From NCBI GenBank assembly GCA_902618025.1, contig CACMYY010000001.1, positions 1-64,000 of the forward strand: a DNA stretch of 64,000 nt. Direction: 5' to 3'. The translations under genes were made by a program, and so were the position numbers. Below, piece after piece: positions 8,661 to 17,437 of the stretch. The notes beneath the pieces are model-generated. The model did no database searches. It saw only the letters and a list, made by a program, of their open reading frames with translations, and had not been told where the DNA came from. This DNA is from an uncultured SAR116 cluster alpha proteobacterium. GTDB taxonomy: Bacteria; Pseudomonadota; Alphaproteobacteria; Puniceispirillales; Marisalimonadaceae. How positions within the stretch are numbered: position 1 is the first letter of the stretch; each line of letters starts with the position of its first letter.

Positions 8661-10254
8661 GGCAATTAAATCATTATTAAAAGTAAATAACCTCTCAGTT
8701 TCATTTGATACCGCGGAAGGTTCTTTTGATGCGGTAAATGCAGTTAATTTTGATTTAAAAAAAGGTGAAACATTAGCAATTATCGGAGAGAGTGGATCAG
8801 GAAAAAGTGTTACTGCCTCTGTAATAATGGGTATTCTAACTTGTCCACCAGGAAGAATTAAAAGTGGCGAAGTTTTATTAAATGACCTTGATATATTAAA
8901 ACTTTCAGATTCTGAAAGAAGAAAGTTAATGGGAAGTAAAGTAGCTATAATTTTTCAAGATACTTTATCTCATCTAAATCCTGTTTTTTCAGTAGGCTCA
9001 CAAATAGCTGAATGTTTCGATGTACATAAAAATCTTTCAAAAAAAGAGAGTTGGAACAGGGCGGTAAAATTATTAGAAAGAGTAAGGATCCCAAATCCCT
9101 CAAAAAGGGCTAAAGACTTTCCACATCAATTTTCTGGAGGTCAAAGACAAAGAGTAATGATTGCAATGGCTCTAGCCTTAGAACCAGACATTATTATAGC
9201 AGATGAACCCACTACCGCATTAGATGTCACAATTCAGGCTAAAATTTTAGAATTATTAGGGGAACTTAGGGATGAGAGAAATATGGGTTTAATTTTAATT
9301 ACCCATGACTTGGCTATAGCCGCTGAAATCTCGGACAAGGTAATAGTGCTTAATAAAGGTAAAATAGTTGAAAAAGGGATAACAAGGGATGTTTTTATTA
9401 ACCCGAATCATGATTATACAAGGCAACTCATGGATTCTATTCCAGGGAAAATTAAAAAACAGAAAAAGAAAATATCAAAAAAGTTCTCTGATCCAATTTT
9501 AGAGATAAAAAATATTTCAAAATTTTATGATACTATTGCTTGTGATAATGTAAGTTTTAATTTGTTTCCTAACGAAGTCTTAGGAATTGTTGGAGAGTCA
9601 GGGTCGGGTAAAACTACTATCTCTAATTTAATTTTAAGATTGGCAAGTCCCTCTAATGGTGAAATTTTGTATCACGGAAAAAATGTCTTAAACTTTAATA
9701 AAAAAGATTTATTTAATTTTAGAAGGAAGGTTCAAGTAGTATTTCAAGATCCGTATGCATCATTAAATCCAACAATGAACATATATGACATTATATCTGA
9801 GCCCTGGGTGATTCATTCAGATTTTTTAGATAAAAAATCATATAAAAGTAATGTATCAGATCTCTTAACAAGTGTTGGCTTGCATCCAGATGATGCAATC
9901 AAATTTCCTCATCAATTCTCTGGGGGACAAAGGCAAAGAATTGCTATTGCAAGAGCTTTAGCTCTCAATCCAGAAATTATTATCTGTGATGAAGCAGTAT
10001 CTGCCCTTGATGTATCAATTCAGGCTCAAATAATAAAATTATTATTAAATTTGAGAAATAAATTTTCATTGTCATATATTTTTATTGCACATGATTTACC
10101 GGTAGTTAAAGATTTAGCTGACAGGGTTATTGTAATGAAATCAGGGAAAATCATTGAGCAAGGTTTAGTTAATGATGTATTTAATTTTCCCAAAGATAAA
10201 TATACGAAAGATTTATTAAAAGCTAGCCCATCTATTGAAAATTTGATTATTTAA
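8653..10254 (+). CDS. fused dipeptide-type ABC transporter ATPase (DppD-DppF)
   Basis: Two complete ABC ATPases in one chain of about 533 residues, as in GsiA/YejF proteins. Each half has a Walker A GESGSGKS/T (about residues 45-52 and 314-321 from this start), a signature FSGGQRQR, a Walker B (IIIADEP and IIICDEA) and a switch histidine (THD, AHD). A GTG at 8653, shortly after GGTGA, overlaps the permease stop; TTG at 8641 and GTG at 8644 are alternative starts. It powers the two permeases just upstream. Confidence 0.92.
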   Translation: MSEAIKSLLKVNNLSVSFDTAEGSFDAVNAVNFDLKKGETLAIIGESGSGKSVTASVIMGILTCPPGRIKSGEVLLNDLDILKLSDSERRKLMGSKVAIIFQDTLSHLNPVFSVGSQIAECFDVHKNLSKKESWNRAVKLLERVRIPNPSKRAKDFPHQFSGGQRQRVMIAMALALEPDIIIADEPTTALDVTIQAKILELLGELRDERNMGLILITHDLAIAAEISDKVIVLNKGKIVEKGITRDVFINPNHDYTRQLMDSIPGKIKKQKKKISKKFSDPILEIKNISKFYDTIACDNVSFNLFPNEVLGIVGESGSGKTTISNLILRLASPSNGEILYHGKNVLNFNKKDLFNFRRKVQVVFQDPYASLNPTMNIYDIISEPWVIHSDFLDKKSYKSNVSDLLTSVGLHPDDAIKFPHQFSGGQRQRIAIARALALNPEIIICDEAVSALDVSIQAQIIKLLLNLRNKFSLSYIFIAHDLPVVKDLADRVIVMKSGKIIEQGLVNDVFNFPKDKYTKDLLKASPSIENLII

Positions 10255-10286
10255 TTTATCATAATTTTATAGATTATGAGTGCAAA

Positions 10287-11702
10287 ATGAAGAATGAAGA
10301 ATATGTTTGGGAATTAGTTGAAAATAAAAAACAAGAATTTATAAATCTTTCAAATCAAATTTTTGACATACCTGAAATTTTATATCAAGAATTCAAGTCA
10401 GTATCAGAACATACTAATATGTTAAAAAAGGAAGGTTTTAAAGTCACAGAAAATGTATGCAACATGCCAACTGCAGTGATGGGTGAGTATGGAGAAGATG
10501 GACCTGTTATAGCAATATTAGGTGAATTTGACGCTTTGCCTGGCTTAAGCCAAGAAGCTGGAATTGCTGAATACAAACCAATAAAAAACAGTACAAATGG
10601 TCATGGATGTGGCCATAATTTACTTGGCGCCGCATCACTTCTTGCTGCTACAGCTATCAAAGACTGGTTGTCACAAAATAATATTAGAGCTAGAGTAAGG
10701 TATTATGGATGTCCTGCTGAAGAGGGTGGGGCTGCGAAGACCTATATGGCAAGAGATGGATTATTTGATAATGTTGATGTTGCCATATGTTGGCATCCAG
10801 CTACTTTCAACTCAGTTAACAAGCCAATTTCTCTAGCTAATTCAAGAATTGATTTTACATTTTTTGGTAAATCAGCTCATGCAGCTACTGCACCACATTT
10901 AGGCAGAAGTGCTTTAGATGCAATTGAGCTAATGAATGTTGGCGTGAATTATATGAGAGAACATATTCCTGACTCTGCTAGAGTGCATTATGCTTATATG
11001 GATACTGGAGGCAATGCAGCAAATGTAGTACATGCTAAAGCAACTGTTCGACATTTAATTAGAGCTTCAAATTTAATGGAACTTCGCTCTTTAGTTGAAA
11101 GAGTTTATAAAATTGCTGACGGTGCTGCTTTAATGACCGAAACGACAGTAGAAAAAAATATTTATAGTGGAGTTTCAAATTTATTGGGAAATGAACCACT
11201 AGAAAAGATAATGCAAACTGAATGGGATAAGTTAGGACCTGTTAAATTTGATAAAAATGACATTGAGTTTGCTAATAAAATTCGTTCAACTTTTACTGAA
11301 ACTGAAATTTTAGACAGTTTTCAAAGAATAGGTATTAAAGCTCCATTAGATTTACCACTTTGTGATTTTGTTGCACCATTAGAGAGTACGAGCCACGGAG
11401 GCATTGGTTCTACAGATGTCGGTGATGTTAGCTGGGTTGTTCCTACAGTCCAAGCTCGTGTAGCAACCTGTGCAGTAGGAACTCCTTTCCATACATGGCA
11501 AACTGTAGCACAAGGTAAATCTGCAGCAGCTCATAAAGGTATGGTTCATGCTGCAAAAATTATGGCATCTACTGCTTCTAGCCTTATCCAAAATCCAAAA
11601 AAAATTGTTGAAGCTAAAAAAGAATTTGATGATAAAATAACAAGAAACCCATATATTTGTCCAATCCCAGACGGAGTAATGCCTCCTATTTCAAAAGTTT
11701 AA
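10287..11702 (+). CDS. M20 family amidohydrolase, AbgB-like
   Basis: A 471-residue metal-dependent amidohydrolase of the M20D group, near the length of AbgB (p-aminobenzoyl-glutamate hydrolase B subunit). Metal-binding segments are visible: NGHGCGHN near residue 109, CPAEEGG near 144, and CWHPA near 167, with a dimerisation domain beginning FFGKSAHAATAPHLGRSALD. The C-terminal active-site region has STSHGGIGSTDVGDVSW. It follows the peptide-type transporter by about 30 bp, so it probably cleaves the imported amide or acyl-amino-acid. Confidence 0.88.
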   Translation: MKNEEYVWELVENKKQEFINLSNQIFDIPEILYQEFKSVSEHTNMLKKEGFKVTENVCNMPTAVMGEYGEDGPVIAILGEFDALPGLSQEAGIAEYKPIKNSTNGHGCGHNLLGAASLLAATAIKDWLSQNNIRARVRYYGCPAEEGGAAKTYMARDGLFDNVDVAICWHPATFNSVNKPISLANSRIDFTFFGKSAHAATAPHLGRSALDAIELMNVGVNYMREHIPDSARVHYAYMDTGGNAANVVHAKATVRHLIRASNLMELRSLVERVYKIADGAALMTETTVEKNIYSGVSNLLGNEPLEKIMQTEWDKLGPVKFDKNDIEFANKIRSTFTETEILDSFQRIGIKAPLDLPLCDFVAPLESTSHGGIGSTDVGDVSWVVPTVQARVATCAVGTPFHTWQTVAQGKSAAAHKGMVHAAKIMASTASSLIQNPKKIVEAKKEFDDKITRNPYICPIPDGVMPPISKV

Positions 11703-11745
11703 TTTTTTTTATCTGAAATTTGATATATGGTTACTATTTACATTA

Positions 11746-11822
11746 GCGCTCTTAGCTCAACTGGATAGAGTATTTGACTTCGAATCAAAAGGTTGGGGGT
11801 TCGAGTCCCTCAGAGCGCACCA
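11746..11822 (+). tRNA. tRNA-Arg (anticodon TCG)
   Basis: The 77-base cloverleaf is complete. The acceptor arms GCGCTCT and AGAGCGC pair, the anticodon stem TTTGA/TCAAA encloses the loop CTTCGAA, giving anticodon TCG for arginine, and the T arm has GGTTCGAGTC. The discriminator A and CCA end are encoded (11819-11822). The last 14 bases recur at 13294-13307, marking this gene as an integration site. Confidence 0.96.
11809..11822. repeat. attachment-site core copy 1 (3' end of tRNA-Arg)
   Basis: The 14-bp string CTCAGAGCGCACCA at the tRNA 3' end is repeated exactly at 13294-13307. Integrating elements that use tyrosine recombinases commonly insert at tRNA 3' ends and leave such direct repeats. 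An integrase remnant follows the second copy, which supports this reading. Confidence 0.75.
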
Positions 11823-11874
11823 ATAATTTTTCTAATACATTGATATCTTTACGTTATTTTAGAGTAGATTAAAA

Positions 11875-11896
11875 ACTGTAAAACAAACTGTGAAAC
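11875..11896. repeat. tandem aactgtgaaa-type repeats downstream of the tRNA
   Basis: Two copies of a motif close to AACTGTGAAAC stand in tandem here, and the same arrangement occurs at 13175-13197 before the second core repeat. Position on both sides of a tRNA-derived insertion suggests arm-type binding sites for an integrase, though binding sites for some other protein are possible. Confidence 0.4.
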
Positions 11897-11920
11897 ATTT
11901 TGTGCTTATTTTCTAACTAC

Positions 11921-11955
11921 TTCACAAATAAGACCTAACTTGCTAGTGTAATCAC
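11921..11955 (+). promoter_or_regulatory. shared promoter, leaderless arrangement (copy 1)
   Basis: A -35 TTCACA (11921-11926), a 17-bp spacer ending TGC, a -10 TAGTGT (11944-11949) and six bases before the ATG at 11956. The same layout recurs at 25014-25048 and 28073-28107. With the -10 six bases from the start codon, transcription should begin about at the ATG, so the mRNA would be leaderless. Confidence 0.6.
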
Positions 11956-12012
11956 ATGAATAATGTAGTTAAAATGATTGCAATTATGTTTGCACTTGGG
12001 GTTTTGGCATGA
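11956..12012 (+). pseudogene. remnant of a caspase-lipoprotein signal peptide (18 codons)
   Basis: This open stretch encodes MNNVVKMIAIMFALGVLA then stop. It matches the start of the caspase lipoprotein at 28108 (MNYTLKMISVVLALGVLT) and has the same promoter in front. The stop overlaps the ATG of the next gene (ATGA), so it could act as a short coupling peptide. I read it as the severed 5' end of a former caspase gene whose body has been replaced. Confidence 0.65.
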
Positions 12013-12731
12013 CAATATTTGAAGATTTTTTATCCAGAGGTAATTTATATCAGAGACTAGAAAAAGAAAGTTTGATTTGTAAAGCTTTCCAAGAAACACA
12101 TGTCAAAACTCTTTATGAATACGGTTGGTACGACGAGCTTTTTGAAAGTGGGGAACCTAATTTCAAAGAACTTGAACAACTTCCTATTTATGTTGTTTTA
12201 ATAGATGAGTACAAAACAGATATAATCCAAAATCTTATTGAAGAGTACAAACCTTTATCTAAAATCAAGGAAGCCGGTCATTTTTTTGATTTTCTAGTAA
12301 TTAACGCTGAATTAAAACTGATATGTGGCTTAGGTTTAGGAAGAAAAAACAGATTTTTTTCATATATCAGTCAAGATAATTCAGATTTTAAGGATAATGA
12401 TGAAGAAAAAGAAGAGTTACTTAATGCATCAATGCCTTGGAAATTTTTGACTGAGATTAAATTTACATTGAAGCAAATGAGTTTAGAAATGTTTGAAAAA
12501 GACCATTTACCTAGTAATCCTGATATGCTTCAAGATGCGCTTGATAGTGGACCAAATGAGAATGGTTATTATTTAATAGAATATGATGATGAAGAATATA
12601 CTAAAGACGATATAAATACTTATATTCATGAACATCAGACAAGACAAGAGAATATAGAGTATTTTGGGATGCTACTTAAAGAAATGTTTCCTTCTTTAGA
12701 AATCTCTGAATTGAATACTGGAGATTATTAA
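12009..12731 (+). CDS. orphan protein inside a former caspase locus
   Basis: A 240-residue acidic, soluble protein that I do not recognise. It has no signal peptide or membrane segment, is rich in acidic clusters (DNDEEKEELL, YDDEEYTKDD) and ends SELNTGDY. Its ATG overlaps the stop of the 18-codon signal-peptide remnant, and about 70 bp after its stop comes a caspase C-terminal tail in decay. It thus sits where the body of a caspase gene used to be. Translation probably depends on coupling to the remnant, as there is no ribosome-binding site of its own. Confidence 0.7.
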   Translation: MTIFEDFLSRGNLYQRLEKESLICKAFQETHVKTLYEYGWYDELFESGEPNFKELEQLPIYVVLIDEYKTDIIQNLIEEYKPLSKIKEAGHFFDFLVINAELKLICGLGLGRKNRFFSYISQDNSDFKDNDEEKEELLNASMPWKFLTEIKFTLKQMSLEMFEKDHLPSNPDMLQDALDSGPNENGYYLIEYDDEEYTKDDINTYIHEHQTRQENIEYFGMLLKEMFPSLEISELNTGDY

Positions 12732-12799
12732 TTAAAGCAGAAAATAATTACTACCAGTAGTATGAATACTAATAGTACTTGATTGATGAAAAATTAAAC

Positions 12800-12895
12800 G
12801 CATACGTAGAACAGAATGTTGTACAACAATCATCAGGTTCACAAACCCCTGAACTACAAGGTGATAAAGACAGAGTGCTAGTACAGTTTGACTAG
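12800..12895 (+). pseudogene. C-terminal tail of a fourth caspase gene
   Basis: Translation in one frame gives AYVEQNVVQQ, SSGSQTPELQGDKDRVLVQF and a stop, equal to the C-terminus of the intact caspases at 15156 and 21059. At DNA level it is nearly identical to 16549-16646. The catalytic domain is missing, so this is a fragment. Confidence 0.88.
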
Positions 12896-13307
12896 AAGCA
12901 TCATTCCTGACTCATACAGACTCATACAGCCACTGTAAGCATATTCAATGTATAAATGACTCTTATAACAGTAATAACTCTGTATGACTCTCTATGACTC
13001 ATTAAAGTGGTTAACATCTAAATTAGCACATCTGTGTAAGAGCATATGTATATATACGTACATACCCCGGGTGGCTCATGTATGGGGTGTATGTAGATGT
13101 TACATATAAGTGTATTTAACATCTTAATATAATTATCATTTACGTAGGACTATTCCATTACGGGAACATTTTTTAACTGTGAAAGAAACTGTGAAAGAAA
13201 ACGTGCCTGTTGACACAGATTCAGTAATACATAAACTGAGGCTATTGCTAAAGTTCAGTTGTAATTGGTGCACTATAGATGAACATAACTTCACTCAGAG
13301 CGCACCA
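12896..13307. repeat. trailer repeat region after the caspase tail
   Basis: This gene-free stretch opens with CATCATTCCTGACTCATACA, shared with the sequence after the caspase at 15156, and with weaker matches at 24833 and 26278. Within it are TAAGAGCATATGTATATA (13037-13054, repeated at 24911), an imperfect hairpin with arms near 13061-13068 and 13084-13093, the tandem AACTGTGAAA motifs at 13175-13197, and a TTGACA module at 13208-13285 with relatives at 26582 and 33768. It ends with the second attachment core. Confidence 0.65.
13294..13307. repeat. attachment-site core copy 2
   Basis: An exact copy of the last 14 bases of tRNA-Arg (CTCAGAGCGCACCA), about 1.47 kb after the tRNA. It lies 76 bp before the integrase fragment. 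The interval between the copies is the probable size of one inserted unit or of what remains of it. Confidence 0.75.
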
Positions 13308-13383
13308 TTTCACTTAAGATGTTTTCCATAACTGATTGTTATTCAAGCATATTTTTAATCATGGCTTGATGGTGTAAAACAAT

Positions 13384-13572
13384 ATGAGAAACAAATGTGT
13401 AGCAAATCATGTGCTATTGCGTAATGAAACTTACTATTTTTTAAAGCGTGTTCCATATGATTTGAAAGATTATTATTCTGTAAAAAGGTTATGCTTTAGC
13501 CTTAAAACTAAATCTTATTCATCTGCATTAAGAATAACTAAATCTGTTCTTCAAAGATTAGAAGATAATTAA
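13384..13572 (+). pseudogene. tyrosine integrase, N-terminal stump
   Basis: The 62 residues contain HVLLRNETYYFLKRVPYDLK and later RLCFSLKTKSYSSALR, the typical opening (DUF6538-type) of phage-like tyrosine recombinases. A stop codon follows at 13570-13572 and no core-binding or catalytic domain (R..HxxR..Y) is found after it, so the gene is truncated. Its position just after an attachment core is where an element's integrase normally starts. Confidence 0.75.
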
Positions 13573-13748
13573 ACAACATCTTTAAATAGAATAAATTTCT
13601 TAAATTTTTTTTCAAATAAGTTTCATTTACCCTAAGCTTCACTATTTTAAGTGAAAGGCCAAGAATCAAAAGTTGGAAATTGAATCACATATATAATTCA
13701 AATTTCGAAAAAAAATTTCTACACTTATTTCAATATCCATTTCTTTAT

Positions 13749-14867
13749 TCATTGTGAAATCCATTCTTTAGTAAGTTTTTCTATTTTATTGCCAAAAGAA
13801 ATTTTTTCCAAAGACTTTAAATAAATTTCTGGTTTAGTAAATATATCTGAATTATAAAAGTTTGATAAATTGTCTTTACTAAACTCAACATTTACCCACT
13901 TCGCACAAATATTTTCGTAATTTTTTTCAAGTTGACTAATAATTTTTTTATCAGGGTTTAAGACAGCTAATATACCCGACGGAGCTGAACTTAATAAATT
14001 TAAGCTATTTTTTAAGCCAGCATCAATGAAAATAGGAACTAATTTCCATATATCCCCCACCCAATTCTCATCGTTCCTCAATTTTTTATTATCTCTAATT
14101 GTCATTTTGAATGTCCAAGGTATTGGGTCATGAAATAAAAATAAGACATCTTTAGTAGATATTTTCGCTAAATTTATGAAATCTCTGAGGGCATATTCAA
14201 AAAGATGCATACCATCTATAAAAGCTAATTGACATTTATAATGTGACAGTTTAGGCATTGTATTTTTAAAAAAGCTGTCAGAGGTCTCTTGAAATAATAA
14301 ACAAGAATCTTTATTGAATATTGGATTTTTTTTAAGTTGAAAATATGGATCAATAGCTATTGTAGGACTCTGTGATAAAACTAACGTGTCACCAAATCTT
14401 GTTCCAATTTCAAAGTATCCCTCATAAACCTTTTCATGCAACGCTCTTAAGAAGTTTATGTAGTATCCATCTAATGCTCTGTAAAGTTTTCCTTTAGCAT
14501 GAACTTGTGAGGGCGTTAAAGTTCTTTCAATTAATACTTCAAAATTTTGGCTTGGAAAACCAACTTTCTTTCCTCTTTCAATAATTTCGTGGGCCTCATC
14601 CAATTTTCCTGAGTTAATAAGTGCATCCACATAATTAAACCAATAAACTTCTGAATCACATTTATTCTCAAAAGCTATTTTCAAAAAGGGTATACCATTT
14701 TCAGACTTATGCTTGTAAATTAATATTGAACCTAAGTTGCCGTTAGCAATTAGATTAGATGAGTCGAATTTTAAAACCTCTCTATAAATATTTTCTGCAA
14801 TATTAATGTTACCATTTTTATGTTCTGAAACAGCATGTTGTAATTTTTTTTCAATTTCTACATTCAT
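13749..14867 (-). CDS. TPR protein with class I methyltransferase-like domain
   Basis: A 372-residue protein. Residues 1 to about 110 form TPR helices (KNGNINIAENIYREVLKFDS, GKLDEAHEIIERGKKVG). Residues 145-260 resemble Methyltransf_24-type enzymes: YFEIGTRFGDTL, a short acidic strand TIAIDPYF, LAFIDGMHLFEYALRD and LFLFHDPIPW. The glycine-rich SAM motif is weaker than usual, so binding of SAM is probable but not certain. TPR-methyltransferase fusions often modify sugars or act in surface polymers. No operon partner: both flanks are gene-free or opposite. Confidence 0.7.
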   Translation of the reverse strand: MNVEIEKKLQHAVSEHKNGNINIAENIYREVLKFDSSNLIANGNLGSILIYKHKSENGIPFLKIAFENKCDSEVYWFNYVDALINSGKLDEAHEIIERGKKVGFPSQNFEVLIERTLTPSQVHAKGKLYRALDGYYINFLRALHEKVYEGYFEIGTRFGDTLVLSQSPTIAIDPYFQLKKNPIFNKDSCLLFQETSDSFFKNTMPKLSHYKCQLAFIDGMHLFEYALRDFINLAKISTKDVLFLFHDPIPWTFKMTIRDNKKLRNDENWVGDIWKLVPIFIDAGLKNSLNLLSSAPSGILAVLNPDKKIISQLEKNYENICAKWVNVEFSKDNLSNFYNSDIFTKPEIYLKSLEKISFGNKIEKLTKEWISQ

Positions 14868-15061
14868 TGATTATAAGAAAACCTCAAAGAATTTTTACAA
14901 CATGTTTATTTTTAACTATATTATCGTAATAATTATTGTAATCAAAGCAAAATAAATATTTATAAAAATTTCTAAAAACATATGACAAAGCCTGTTTTTT
15001 TTAGATAATGTTCAAATTATATTTTATTTATATAATCATATTTAGGCTTTTTTAACTAAGA

Positions 15062-15166
15062 ATGACGAATTTAAATATTAACTTTAGGGTAGATCAAACG
15101 GTAGACCATTTTAATATTGATTTAGAACTTATTAATTTATCCATATCTGAGAACTATGATGATTAA
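15062..15166 (+). CDS. possible short upstream reading frame before the caspase
   Basis: A 34-codon open frame (MTNLNINFRVDQTVDHF...) ends 11 bp inside the caspase gene, so it could couple translation to it, as the signal-peptide remnant does at 12009. Nothing else supports expression. It may be chance; codon content is not telling at this length. Confidence 0.25.
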   Translation: MTNLNINFRVDQTVDHFNIDLELINLSISENYDD

Positions 15167-16649
15167 ACTGACAATTACATTGATAATCATAAGTTTGACT
15201 GGATGTGTAAGTTATGAATATAAACAAAAGTTGAAGTATAAAGAACCTGGGTTGGTTGCATTATTAGATTTGTTTCAAGGTGAAAAAACTCGGGATGAAA
15301 TTTTAATTATTGGTTGTACAAATCATCCTGGTGATTATCCTAATAGACTACTTTGCAATTGTGCTAAATCTTCATATGCTCATCTTCAGGAGGCCAAAAG
15401 ACGTGGCTTAACTTGTGTGGTTGCAATTAAAAATCAAGCTATTCATGTTTCTAAACCAAAAATAAAAACTCAAACTAAGTATACTAAATCTTCAGCTGAG
15501 TTAGACGCTGAGAGACTAAAGCGTATTGAATTAGAGAACAAATTAGCTGCTTTAGAGGCTAAACAAAAACAAAAACAACAAAAAATTGATACTGACAAAT
15601 CAATTCCACTATTAGAAATCATATCAACAGTCATAAAAGGTAAAAGAGGAACAATTATTGGAATAGCAAGTGATAATCTTGAAATTGCAGAAGTCTCAGT
15701 TAATGGCAAAACTATTTTATTCTCATCTAATGGTAAATTTAAATATTCAACATTCGTACCTACAGATGGAATTTCGTTAAATATTCAAGTAACTGATATT
15801 TCAGGTTTAACTGCATCTCAAAAAGTTAAGCTTGAAAGAAATGAGAGTAATGTACCTCCTAGTATTTCCTTTGATAGTTTGAATCCACTAGGCAAAAGAG
15901 TAAAAGATAATTATCATGCGTTAGCATTAATTATAGGTGTAGAAAGTTATAAAAACACCAATGCTACTGCTTTATATGCAGATAGTGATGCTAAAATGTT
16001 TAAAGACTATGCATCAGAAAAACTTGGTATTCCATTTAGCAGAATAAAAATTTTATTAAATAATAATGCTACTGAAAATGATATACTTCTCTCAGTAAAA
16101 GAATGGCTTTTTCGTTCAGCCAAACCTAATAAGTCAGATATATACATATTCTTCGCAGGACATGGTATAGCATCACAAGATGGTAAGAATATGTATCTTC
16201 TTCCACATGATGGTTCACCAAGATTTTTAGATGATACGGCTATTCTAAGAGATAGATTATTTGCTGACCTTAAAGCTACTAATCCTAAATCAGTCACAGT
16301 CTTTCTAGATACCTGCTACTCAGGAGTTACACGTAATGAAGAAATGCTCGTTGCAGGTAGACCAATAGTCATCAAAGCAAAAGAACAAGCTATACCAGAT
16401 GGTTTTACGCTCTTTAGTGCGGCATCTAATGACCAGATATCACGTCCACTAGAAGAAGCAAAACATGGAATGTTCTCATACTTCCTTATGAAGGGCATGG
16501 AAGGTGATGCAGATGCAAATAACGACAATAAGATTACAGCACGTGAACTCCATGCATACGTAGAACAGAATGTTGTACAACAATCCAGTGGTTCACAAAC
16601 CCCTGAACTACAAGGTGATAAAGATAGAGTGCTAGTACAGTTTAACTAG
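15156..16649 (+). CDS. caspase-fold (C14) lipoprotein, copy 1
   Basis: A 497-residue outer-envelope lipoprotein with a C-terminal caspase domain. The lipobox LTGC ends at Cys17. Residues 54-87 hold four cysteines ending EAKRRGLTC. A charged coiled coil covers about 110-145, an Ig-like domain about 150-226, and the protease about 254-400 with the dyad His336 (FFAGHG) and Cys387 (LDTCYSG). An EF-hand-like loop, DANNDNKITARE, lies near residue 452, suggesting calcium control as in metacaspases. Two ATGs at 15156 and 15159 are possible starts. The final ~50 bp are shared with three other loci. Confidence 0.9.
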   Translation: MMIKLTITLIIISLTGCVSYEYKQKLKYKEPGLVALLDLFQGEKTRDEILIIGCTNHPGDYPNRLLCNCAKSSYAHLQEAKRRGLTCVVAIKNQAIHVSKPKIKTQTKYTKSSAELDAERLKRIELENKLAALEAKQKQKQQKIDTDKSIPLLEIISTVIKGKRGTIIGIASDNLEIAEVSVNGKTILFSSNGKFKYSTFVPTDGISLNIQVTDISGLTASQKVKLERNESNVPPSISFDSLNPLGKRVKDNYHALALIIGVESYKNTNATALYADSDAKMFKDYASEKLGIPFSRIKILLNNNATENDILLSVKEWLFRSAKPNKSDIYIFFAGHGIASQDGKNMYLLPHDGSPRFLDDTAILRDRLFADLKATNPKSVTVFLDTCYSGVTRNEEMLVAGRPIVIKAKEQAIPDGFTLFSAASNDQISRPLEEAKHGMFSYFLMKGMEGDADANNDNKITARELHAYVEQNVVQQSSGSQTPELQGDKDRVLVQFN

Positions 16650-16770
16650 AACCATCATTCCTGACTCATACAGACTCATATAGCCACTGTAAGCACATTA
16701 GATGTACAATTGACTTTGATTACATAAAACCTGTTGTATGCCTCTTTGAAATGGTTAACACTTTACGAAA
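16650..16770. repeat. trailer repeat after caspase copy 1
   Basis: Downstream of the stop, CATCATTCCTGACTCATACA and GCCACTGTAAGCA match 12898-12944 with only a few differences, and the match fades after about 70 bp. This conserved tail is non-coding and runs on from the near-identical 3' coding ends. Confidence 0.75.
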
Positions 16771-16825
16771 TGTGTTTGATTAGATTAGGATATAATATAA
16801 TTAAAGTACTTACGGAATTCAAAAT

Positions 16826-17149
16826 ATGTATGGAATTACAGTAACTGTAAAATTACAAAATAGATTAGCCAAAGATTCTATAGTCATGTCTCTAAAAAAT
16901 ATGAGTGAAGAGTTATTTAACGAAAATGGAGGCTTGTTAATTAGGTGCTTTACAGAAGTATCAGATACTCAAATAGATATGTTTCATTTGTGGAAAGATA
17001 AATCATACTTATTAAAAACTAGAACAAAGTTTTCCAATAAGTTTTGGAAAGATATAAAAGATATGGGAGGAATTGTAAGTAAGTCAGAAGGTGAAACAGT
17101 AGTTGAAATGTCAAAATTAATACACAATGCTAATGTTCAGGTTAAATGA
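16826..17149 (+). CDS. small alpha/beta-barrel-like protein, orphan
   Basis: A 107-residue soluble protein with alternating strands and helices (MYGITVTVKLQN at the start, FHLWKDKSYLLKTR in the middle) consistent with the dimeric alpha/beta-barrel fold, but no named family. The decayed frame at 24139-24339 resembles its second half (LWK...K.I..MG). Its stop overlaps the start of the next gene (ATGATG), so the two are translated together. No ribosome-binding site is obvious. Confidence 0.65.
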   Translation: MYGITVTVKLQNRLAKDSIVMSLKNMSEELFNENGGLLIRCFTEVSDTQIDMFHLWKDKSYLLKTRTKFSNKFWKDIKDMGGIVSKSEGETVVEMSKLIHNANVQVK

Positions 17150-17430
17150 TGTATATTAGAATTGTAGAAATAACAGCTCCTACTAAACTGCAATTAAATA
17201 TCTTTTTAGATTATTTAAGATTCACACATTTTCCAAAAAATTTAGAACAGGGTCAAACATCTGCAAAAGTTTTTAGAGTTAATGAAGAGTCAGCGTTTGT
17301 TATTGCTGAATTTCAAGATAAGATATCTGCAGATAAAATTAAAATTATGAATAATCCAGAAATTAATGAATTAAAAACTAACTTAAAAATAAGGTCATTT
17401 GAGGGACCAATTGAGTATTCTTTAGATTGA
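17146..17430 (+). CDS. small alpha/beta-barrel-like protein with decayed paralogue
   Basis: A 94-residue orphan, MMYIRIVEITAPTKLQL at the start and FEGPIEYSLD at the end. A close paralogue at 32045-32327 has been inactivated by a stop and a frameshift, which shows the family was duplicated inside this island. The gene overlaps the one upstream and lies 7 bp before the next, so 16826-17812 is probably one transcript of three small proteins. Confidence 0.7.
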   Translation: MMYIRIVEITAPTKLQLNIFLDYLRFTHFPKNLEQGQTSAKVFRVNEESAFVIAEFQDKISADKIKIMNNPEINELKTNLKIRSFEGPIEYSLD

Positions 17431-17437
17431 TAGGTTA

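Noticed and set aside
13208-13240. TTGACA at 13210 (and at 26584, 33770) as a -35 box
   Set aside because: At 17 bp the following hexamers are AAACTG, AATCTA and AAGGTA, none a good -10, so I report the modules as repeats rather than promoters.
12896-13300. CRISPR-like array in the repeat-rich gaps
   Set aside because: The repeats are few, long, imperfect and not regularly spaced, and no cas gene is present in the window.
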